DNA of 64,000 bases, taken from positions 42,854 through 106,853 of the forward strand of contig JANTQF010000106.1 of the NCBI GenBank assembly GCA_032988165.1, in the 5' to 3' direction. Under the pieces are notes generated by a model, which saw nothing but the letters and a program-made list of their open reading frames with translations, searched no databases and was not told where the DNA came from. The DNA comes from Emmonsiellopsis sp. PD_33 (Eukaryota > Ascomycota > Eurotiomycetes > Onygenales > Ajellomycetaceae). Position numbers and translations under genes: made by a program. Below, one piece after another: positions 57,148 through 64,000 of this stretch. How positions within the stretch are numbered: the first letter of the stretch is position 1; the number at the start of each line of letters is the position of its first letter.

Positions 57148-58095
57148 ATGCCCTCTCTCAGCATTGGCCGCCTCCTAAAGGCGGGTCTCGCCATCGGCCT
57201 TACAACCCTAACAACCCTTACCACCGCCGCCGTCCCAGCAAGTAAACGCTTCGACCTTAGCGAGCCCTCATACGACCTCTTCCGTAGCAAAGCCCTGCAT
57301 GATGACCGCGTCCAACAATCATTCGCCTTCGACAACGTAAACAAGCGCCTCTTCGTCGCCCAGCTCCAAAACGGCGACGACGAAAAACTCGGCAACCTCT
57401 GCATCACACAACTCGATTTCTCCGGCAATTATGTCGGATACATGCACCTGAACGACTTCGGGCACGGGGTATCGTTTGCCGCGCAGCCCGTCGGGTCTGA
57501 CACCTATCTGTGGACCGAGGTCGAGGCGAACAGCAATGGCTATGGGAAGAAGTTGGCAAGGTTCAAGTGGAGCAGCGGGAAGACGTTATCGAGCAGCTCG
57601 TCCGCGCTGACCAAGTTCACGCCCATCGACGGTGCTTCGGAGCATACCGCGTCCATCGATCAGGTGAACAATCGTTTGATTGTCCGGTATAATAAGAGTG
57701 GTAAATACATTGCCGCCTTTGACCTGGACGCTGCGACGAAGGGCGATTTCTCGACCCCACTGGTAAACTTTAAGCATCCCACTGTTAACGGGCTGTCGGA
57801 TACGTTCCAGGGATATGTGGTCTACGGCTCTTATTTATACTTATTATATGGCACTTCGTACGATGCCAGTGGCGGGGAGGTAAATTCGCAGGTTACGAGT
57901 GTGGATATGAATACAGGGAAGATTGTGCAGGGTCCCACGTTGACGAACGCTGGGAAGACGTTGTCGTTCCGCGAGCCGGAGGGAATGGGCCTATATCAGA
58001 CGGATTCCGGGGAGATGAGGCTTTTCTTGGGCTTTGCTTCAGGGGAGTCGGGAGATAGAAGGTCGAATTTGTTTTATAAGAATGTGCTGGTTTGA
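57148..58095 (+). CDS. Secreted beta-propeller protein, TagC/phage-fibre-like
   Basis: Single exon of 315 residues. The N-terminus is a signal peptide (LKAGLAIGLTTLTTLTTAAV) followed by a possible Kex2-type site (ASKR). The mature part has repeated beta-strand blades: QQSFAFDNVNKRLFVAQLQN, GNLCITQLDFSGNYVGYMHL, GHGVSFAAQPVGSDTYLWTE, TASIDQVNNRLIVRYNKSG, DTFQGYVVYGSYLYLLYGTS, SFREPEGMGLYQ and MRLFLGFASGESGDRR. This pattern matches proteins described as P68 RBP/TagC-like beta-propellers, best known from Gram-positive bacteria (teichoic-acid protein C) and their phages, and from scattered fungi. The mature protein should be extracellular; it could bind polysaccharide or glycan. Function is unknown and horizontal origin is possible but unproved. 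No intron; start as called gives a good signal peptide. Confidence 0.72.
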   Translation: MPSLSIGRLLKAGLAIGLTTLTTLTTAAVPASKRFDLSEPSYDLFRSKALHDDRVQQSFAFDNVNKRLFVAQLQNGDDEKLGNLCITQLDFSGNYVGYMHLNDFGHGVSFAAQPVGSDTYLWTEVEANSNGYGKKLARFKWSSGKTLSSSSSALTKFTPIDGASEHTASIDQVNNRLIVRYNKSGKYIAAFDLDAATKGDFSTPLVNFKHPTVNGLSDTFQGYVVYGSYLYLLYGTSYDASGGEVNSQVTSVDMNTGKIVQGPTLTNAGKTLSFREPEGMGLYQTDSGEMRLFLGFASGESGDRRSNLFYKNVLV

Positions 58096-58561
58096 GGCGG
58101 GGGGGGACTGCTAGAAAGAGGGGCCTCTTCTTGTGGCTCTACGGTCCGAAATCATTGACCTAACTGTGTATATTGTTGTATTTACCCTGTGTTCATATAA
58201 TGAATGACTGGACGATAAAGTAAATGACATAACCTCTAGATATAGAAACACTCCCTGGAAATAAGGTTAAGATGTCCGAGTCAGGCGCCCCCAGTTAAGC
58301 GTTCGGCATGATTCGGGCGATCCTGCGGGATGAGGTCATCGGTCTGTCGCTTAATTACGCTTCCTTCAACCTCCCGTCTCCATTTCCATAGATTCAAGAC
58401 CTTAGCAGCTTGTTCAAAATACTAGAAAGCATTCATTTCAACTTTACAAATTATGATACATCCTTAAATTCCGAAAGTTTACTTGCCTACCATTCGCTGC
58501 CTCCTTTCGCTTGTTGGCGACGTGCCTATGAACCAGGGTTTCCTCAACGATACATCTACTC
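58096..58561. other. Convergent spacer
   Basis: 466 bp between two converging genes. It should hold both terminators. Nothing else recognised. Confidence 0.5.
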
Positions 58562-59794
58562 TCACTCCCCCGATGGCCCTTTAAGTTCATCTGACAGAGC
58601 TGGGGCCGTTCCAAAATTGGGAGTCCCATCACAATTCCAATTCACAGGTTGTGCCATGGTATACCTCGTCCCATCACATGCGCCCTGCGAATTAGCAACG
58701 GCATGATAGACATTCCAGAGCTCCGATCCATCCGGGCTCATGAAAAAGCTGCCCAGAAAAATATCAGCACAGAGATCTTTTCAACCGCCCCTTCTTCTTC
58801 AACAAGCAGCATGCAGGAGATCATCACATAAACTTACCCATTGTGCCCCGTCCCATAGTTCCCATTCGCAGAACTAAACACCGGTCCACTCTTCACCCAC
58901 GACGACCCTTCAAGCGGATCTCCCTCGCCATCCCACGTCAACAAGCCAAGTTGATACGAGGCCGTGTGGCAATAGCTAGCCGAATATGCTAGGAATATCT
59001 TCCCATTGTGATACATTGCTGCAGGCCCTTCCTCAACGGGGAGGCCAAATCGCTCCCACTCCTCTATTGGCTCAGAGAGTGTGTATCGTTCGCCGACAGA
59101 AGTCGGTGTATCGAGGGTGGCGATGCAGAGACTTTGGCCGCCGGTTGTCTGGCAGGACCAGACGAAGTAGTTTTTGTCCGGGAAGCGTAGGACGGTGCCG
59201 TCGATGCCCCATTCGTCGGATAATTGGGCGGCGTATGTGTATGTGTCCCAGGGGTTGGCACCACCTGGAGATCAAAGGGCGAAGTGATTAGCTATGGTAA
59301 CTATCTGAATTGCGGGAAGGTGAATGGAAATACCTTTGAGTACATAAGGACGCTGGTCATCCAAGGTACCATTGCTTCCTGCGGTGTAGTGTATGTACCA
59401 GCTATAATCCGAGAGATGAACAGTGTGTTAGCGGTTGTGTTCGGCCCGAACAAGTTCAAGCATTAACTTGGGCTATGGCAGGGTTATTATCTTACGCGTC
59501 GTCAATGTAATGGAACTCTGGGGCCCAGACATTACAGCATCGGGATGCGGTGGTATCCGACCAGACGGTCTTTACTTCTCCCGTCTTCAGCCCTTCCAAA
59601 GTAGTGGCACGGATGATTTGGATATCGCTCGCCGTGGTGGTCGTCATGTAGTAGTAGCCATCTGTGAAGGCGATAAAGGGATCGCTGCCGTCACGTCCCT
59701 TGAGGGGATTGGTATAGCTGGCAGCGAGCACATTGGTTACTGTCAGCAGCAATACTGCTGAAAGCACCACGAAAAGGTGGCGTCGGGATGTCAT
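58562..59794 (-). CDS. Glycoside hydrolase family 43 enzyme, secreted
   Basis: Four exons, 59794-59496, 59401-59334, 59264-58838 and 58748-58562, give 326 residues with phases closing. A signal peptide is visible (HLFVVLSAVLLLTVTNVLA). GH43 enzymes are inverting five-bladed propellers acting on arabinan, arabinoxylan or xylo-oligosaccharide. The general base sits in GRDGSDPFIAF, the pKa modulator region in VWAPEFHYIDDAWYIHY with a strand shared by exons 1 and 2, and the proton donor Glu probably in PVEEGPAAMYHNGKIFLAYS. RPYVLKG, WGIDGTVL, and the C-terminal FFMSPDGSELWNVYHA and MAQPVNWNCDGTPNFG fit the exo-arabinofuranosidase-like subgroup. Exact substrate cannot be read from motifs. A decayed GH43 arabinanase lies 0.8 kb upstream in the opposite orientation. 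Confidence 0.88.
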
Positions 59795-60629
59795 TTCCGG
59801 TGGTTGTACTGAGATACACTTTTTGACAAAGTTCTCGGGGCATTTATTTCTTCATGATTGGTAGCGACACCGCTTTTAATCCCCAGAATGCGTGCTGCCG
59901 CTAATCCCCAAGCTAGGAAATCCTTCTCAAGGATGAAAAGCCAAGCACTCCTATATAGATGGCTGTCCACTCAGCTGCTCTTCCAGAGTTCCCCCTGAAT
60001 CCTGCGAACTATTTTTATCACAAATCTACTTGGGCGGGTTTCGGTGGTTATGAAACCCGCAAACCCGTTCGGGCCGCACTCGACGCCAATTGTTCAACCC
60101 GAGTCCGGGGGGAAATAAATAGAATTAGCCCTCCGGTCACAGTGTGCACAGAATATTCGTTCTTCTCGGATCTCTCAACAACGAGAGAATATACAGAGTT
60201 ATACTCGATCAATAAAAGAATATCTCACTGAGAGATAGCTACATAAGGAGATTTTTTTTAAATCTAATTTCAATGTGACTTAAAGATTTCATAGTTAATA
60301 TTAGTCCAAAGGTATTTCAATAGGTAGTATTCAAACGCTTGGAGAATATAAAGCCAAACAAACCAGTATAAAATCAATGAAAATACAATACTTTATATCA
60401 ATATGTAGCTCCAGTAAAGATATTATTTGAAGGATTAACAATAACTAACTCTATGTCTTCTCTGGTTGTTGAGAAAATCCCAAGATCTCAGCACCAACAC
60501 GTTGAAGAAGCGGGGATTCCGCTTTTGAAATAATTAGGACAGGATCCAGTTAACTACACTGGCCATCAAAACATTATTTTCCTCCGTTCTTCTACCTGAT
60601 ATGTTAAAGTTATTGTCCTCATCGCGGTT
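59795..60629. other. Divergent spacer of the two GH43 genes
   Basis: Holds the GH43 promoter and about 400 bp of A+T-rich sequence (60220-60600) in which the 5' part of the arabinanase relic should be but is not recognisable. A stretch around 60120-60240 resembles the end of an LTR (see rejected items). Confidence 0.4.
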
Positions 60630-61221
60630 AAGGGTCCATATCTGTTTGAGCATGAGGGGTGGTTTTATATGTTTTATTCTGCGGGGAGTTCCAAGGTTGT
60701 TGCGGGTATGATGCTGGTCTGCCGGCGGGGGAGGAGTATAGGATTGAGGTTTGCAGGGGTGAGAGTGCCGGTGGTGGATTTGTATGTCCTGTCCCCCTCT
60801 TCCCTTTTCATCGATGTTTTTTTATATATCTCTTTGTTCCTCTTGACTGACAGGAGATAATTCGGTAGAAATATATATACACATTAACCCCTATCCATCT
60901 ACCTATCCAGCTCGACGCAAACAGCATAGACTGCATGTTCCGGCAGCGGCACAATCGTCCTAGAAAGCCACGATAACGTCGACGGACCCGGTGGACAGTA
61001 CGTCTAGATAAACATACTAACACCCAACCATAACCCAACCCCTTCCTTTCCCCTTGTCACCCTGCTAACCACTAAAAACACACAGAGGCGTCTACAACGA
61101 CCCCACGCTCGGCCCAATCCTCTACTACCACCACGTCGACACAAACACCGGCTACGCGGACGGGCAGAAGTTTTTCGGGTGGAACCAGATTGATATTTTG
61201 AGCGGGTGGCCTGTTGTCTAG
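60630..61221 (+). pseudogene. 5'-truncated, frameshifted GH43 endo-arabinanase relic
   Basis: The C-terminal exons of an endo-1,5-alpha-L-arabinanase-type GH43 gene, with the intron positions preserved. Exon pieces: 60630-60781, KGPYLFEHEGWFYMFYSAG, a frameshift at about 60680, then FQGCCGYDAGLPAGEEYRIE and CRGESAGGGF; donor GTATGT at 60782; acceptor at 60910 with LDANSIDCM, a one-base shift near 60938, then GSGTIVLESHDNVDGPGG; donor at 60998 (CA|GTACGT); last exon 61086-61221, QGVYNDPTLGPILYYHHVD, ADGQKFFGWNQIDILSGWPV and TAG. The last exon joins in phase (CA plus A). Two frameshifts and the missing catalytic N-terminal blades make it non-functional. Decay looks recent because splice sites and the final exon are perfect. 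Confidence 0.88.
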
Positions 61222-61900
61222 ATAGAACTAGATGTGAAGGAAAGGATGAAAGGAAGGAAGGAAGAGGGAGAATGGGATTTAGGGGTTCTCATGGGTGTGG
61301 ATATCAGTTGGATACTTTGCCATTTTGCGAGATTCTCATCAGTTGGTTCGACTGTAGGGTCAGAGTGAAGCTGGCTTGGGAATTTAATTGTTTTTCATGT
61401 ATTTTATTTTGTGTGCAATGTTTATCTAGCCTGTGGAGGGGGGTTGTACGTACATACATATAAGGGAGCAGGTGTATCAAATGATGGTTGGTATGATATG
61501 GTGTGGTTTGATTCCATCTCAACTCATTTCTAAATAACTAGGCTGTAAACATAATAGATGGGGGGGGGGAAGGACTGAGCTAACTAAATATTTGTATGCG
61601 AAGCAATCTGAACCTGCCTGTGTAGGTACTAGGTAGGCTTGGTACGTTTAGCAGGGATAGGGGCAGGGGGTGGGAATATTAGAAGACGTCCACATCAACT
61701 AGAAAAGGAATATACGGAAGAAAGATGAAACAACGTAACAAAATAACACCATTAGATTGAGCATTTTCACCTTGGGCAAGAAAAAAGAAACATCTCCCTA
61801 GCCTTATCATCCCCATTATCAAAGTTGAAAACACATATTCTCCTATATTAATTCCCGCTTAGTCACTAAATTTTTCTCCCAAAATAATAAGCTCCTCATC
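61222..61900. other. Convergent spacer
   Basis: About 0.7 kb between the arabinanase relic and the F-box gene. A G run lies at 61561-61569. No gene seen. Confidence 0.45.
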
Positions 61901-62884
61901 CTAATCCTCCTCATCCCCTTCGTAGGGTAGGTACCATCTGAGTGGATGGCCAATTTTCCCCCGTTTTGCACTTTGATACCCGTCGCCCATTACCGTTCGC
62001 TCGAGAATCCACTCCGCTTCATCTCTGCTCTGGTGGCTCCCATCAATAACCGGCAAGGGAAGATGGACAAAAAAGTCCCTAGGCTTCTTAGGAGACTCTT
62101 TTGGAAGCTGTTCTTTTGCTAGCTGAAGATGGACAAAAAAGTCCCTAAGCTTCTTAGGAGACTCTTTTGCAAGCTGTCCTTTTGCTAGCTGTGCTATCGG
62201 TTCTACCATAAGCATGGCATTTTCTACTACCGATGACTGTACGGAGTCAGTTTCCCGTTGGTCAAAGCAAATATTTTTGAGCAATCGCCGCCCCCGCGAT
62301 CCGTCGACGGTGAGGCTGAGCTTTGAGATATCTGTTACACGAAATAAATGGTGCATGCCGGCTTTCCAGCTGCGGAGGACTTGGCTGAATTCGCAGTAGT
62401 CAAACTCGACCACGAACTGGATAGAGCGGAGCAACTTTAGACCGGGCTTGGGGAAAGAGGTAAGGAAGGGCCGGGGGTCCCAATCATACTTATCAGGTAT
62501 GATGATAAAGTGGTTTTTCGAGAAAAAAATACGACTGGCCTCGATGCGTGTTTTCCGGTCAACAAAAAAAAGTTGCCAGGGGAAGCGCCAGCGATTGTAA
62601 CGTGGGCGATTATCAATACTTGCGTCGGAAGTGTGAGGTGCATTTTGGGGAGTATGAGCGCGAAATCCACGATCAGGATGCCACTTGATTGGCCATCCCG
62701 TAACCAAGTCTGTGCATTCTAATATTCGCAACTGTAGCTCGTTGGGGAGATCATAGAAAGGGAACGTTCTCTGGTCTTGGTCTATAATAAGTCGCGCGGC
62801 CGTTTGCCTGGCAAGAACTGTGGCCTCATTGAGAGGTGGTATTCGCGTGCTGGGAAAGTACTGAGCTAGAAGGGCCTGTTGCAT
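61901..62884 (-). CDS. F-box-like protein with internal tandem duplication
   Basis: Single exon, 327 residues from MQQALLAQYFPS; the frame is open 23 codons further but has no ATG. The segment FPFYDLPNELQLRILECTDL is an F-box-like start (LPxELxxxIL) of the kind seen in fungal fold-containing proteins of unknown role. It is followed by WRFPWQLFFVDRKTRIEASR and RIFFSKNHFIIIP, typical of a family with a DLPxELRLxIL box, a hydrophobic core and an FVxFDY strand (QFVVEFDYCEFSQV). The C-terminal part has a 22-residue tandem duplication containing ESPKKLRDFFVHLQLAKEQL-like units. Role unknown; protein interaction is likely. The C-terminus is acidic (YEGDEED). Confidence 0.72.
   Translation of the reverse strand: MQQALLAQYFPSTRIPPLNEATVLARQTAARLIIDQDQRTFPFYDLPNELQLRILECTDLVTGWPIKWHPDRGFRAHTPQNAPHTSDASIDNRPRYNRWRFPWQLFFVDRKTRIEASRIFFSKNHFIIIPDKYDWDPRPFLTSFPKPGLKLLRSIQFVVEFDYCEFSQVLRSWKAGMHHLFRVTDISKLSLTVDGSRGRRLLKNICFDQRETDSVQSSVVENAMLMVEPIAQLAKGQLAKESPKKLRDFFVHLQLAKEQLPKESPKKPRDFFVHLPLPVIDGSHQSRDEAEWILERTVMGDGYQSAKRGKIGHPLRWYLPYEGDEED
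62059..62190. repeat. 66-bp tandem duplication inside the F-box-like gene
   Basis: Two head-to-tail copies, 62059-62124 and 62125-62190, differ at three of 66 positions. The unit is a multiple of three, so the reading frame (22 residues per copy) is kept. Confidence 0.92.
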
Positions 62885-64000
62885 CTTTCCGTCTTCCCCT
62901 AGGAGGGGTCTTTCTATTGTAAAGGGTGCTCCTTCAACAGCAAAAGAACGCAACTAGACGCGTCGACAAGTCGTGTTCTGGCGACCAGCAACGATCTTAT
63001 CCTCACAATCTCCCGCGGGTGTATGTAGCAAGCCCCCTTTTAGAACCAATACCGACATTAGAACCAGACCCGTGAATGAACGATTCCCCCATCTATATAT
63101 CAGAGTAGAGAGACCACATACCTAACGATATCCGTATTGTGTTGCGCGCCACCACGTCGTCGGACGACTAGCCACCAAGCGTTCCTGAGGAGAAAGGAGA
63201 ACACCACGGACACAGCTGAGACCAGGAAGGGCTTCTTTTGGAATCGGACGACGCTGTTGGTTCGCAACACTGATGGAAGTGAGGGTGAGGGTAAACGTCG
63301 ACAACGCGTCAATCGACGCTTCCTCTCACTCTCTCTATGTCTTGAAGCTAGGTAAGGTAGGCAAGGCGCATCGAAAAGAGGAATAAAAAGGGGCTGGCCA
63401 GATATAGATAGCCGGCTGATGTAGTAGGGTCCTTCAACCCAGCTCGAGAAATATGGAGGAGGGTTGAGGGTGATGAGTAAGGAGGAAGAGAAGAAGAAGA
63501 ATAAGAAGAAGAGGAGGAGGAGGAAGAGGAAAACGCGTTGTGCGTGACAGAAGAGAAAAAGCGAGTTCCTTCCCGATTAGGAAGGCGCAGTAGATGGATC
63601 CAAATGTGCCCAGGTCTCGTGACCTTGCCCCTTAACCCCCCTATCTATCTACCGCAAGGTATTTATTTGCGGCGAGAAAGAAACGAAACAAAGAAGAAGG
63701 GGAACGGATGTATCGTGTCTCATCTAATTATGTAGGTAGGTATATATGGACGAGGGGGTAAAAAGGGGGTAAAGGGGTAAAGGGGAAAGGGGGAAATGGT
63801 CATTTCTAGAAGCCGAGCGAGGGCCTTGAAAGGCTCTCTTCTGTGGGGAACATTGAAAAAAAAGGATTACCGCCCTAAATGCATTTCAGCCGCCTTCAGC
63901 CGCACTGTGTCAAAGACTTGGTCCTCGCTGCGAAGTCTTGTTCCAAATGACAAGCCACACACCAGCGAGGTGCTGTTGGCACCTTTTTCTGTTCACGAGT
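62885..64000. other. Right-edge spacer, promoter of the F-box-like gene
   Basis: Leader and promoter of the F-box-like gene, then a (GAA)n/(GAG)n run at about 63480-63530 and G-rich runs. Short open frames are not supported by motifs. A gene could start beyond the right edge. Confidence 0.45.
63482..63531. repeat. (GAA/GGA)n microsatellite
   Basis: Imperfect purine trinucleotide run on the plus strand, about 50 bp. Confidence 0.8.

Noticed and set aside
60120..60520. Possible solo LTR upstream of the arabinanase relic
   Set aside because: TGTTG- and CAACA-like ends and an AATAAA are present, but I could not define matched termini or a target-site duplication.
1..64000. tRNA genes, rRNA genes, CRISPR arrays, intact transposons
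   Set aside because: No B-box/T-loop pattern with matching stems, no spaced direct repeats, and no transposase or reverse-transcriptase motif was seen on reading both strands.

Overview
The window is fungal nuclear DNA. Genes have short introns (about 60-160 bp, GT...AG, often with a CTAAC-like branch point), intergenic spacers are long and full of simple repeats, and the genes are typical of filamentous ascomycetes. The mix of families (small-kinase relic, CorA-like membrane proteins, an HNH-domain gene, a phosphorylase-TPR NLR relic, terse plant-wall enzyme content) points to Eurotiomycetes, most likely Onygenales. That placement is inference from family recognition, not a database result.

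Layout. 0-15 kb: the 3' end of a lipid-droplet hydrolase (DUF2305/LDAH), DCP1 divergent from an OCRL-type inositol 5-phosphatase, an oil-body-associated (DUF1264) protein, an Asn-rich protein of unknown function, and a conserved uncharacterised 433-residue protein. 15-18 kb: repeat-rich spacer. 18-29 kb, accessory island: a broken NLR (nucleoside-phosphorylase domain plus TPR remnants), an intact CorA-like membrane protein with a GC-AG intron, a GNAT acetyltransferase, an F-box protein and a broken small protein kinase. 32-53 kb, conserved housekeeping block: a Cid1/Trf4-type nucleotidyltransferase, squalene epoxidase (ERG1), a PPR-like mitochondrial protein, an MFS transporter, ferrochelatase (HEM15) and, divergently, Ku70. 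53-63 kb, second accessory island: an intact HNH-domain gene, a broken CorA-like gene directly behind it, a secreted beta-propeller protein, an intact GH43 enzyme, a decayed second GH43 arabinanase, and an F-box protein with an internal 66-bp tandem duplication.

The main story is the contrast between two well-preserved housekeeping blocks and two islands where intact and decaying members of expandable families sit together. Four pseudogenes (NLR, kinase, CorA-like, GH43 arabinanase) can be read through their frameshifts; several stops are of the C-to-T kind expected from RIP-like mutation. Gene models below were joined by hand from splice signals and reading phase; where the phase closes exactly, confidence is high. 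No tRNA, rRNA, CRISPR array or intact transposon was found.
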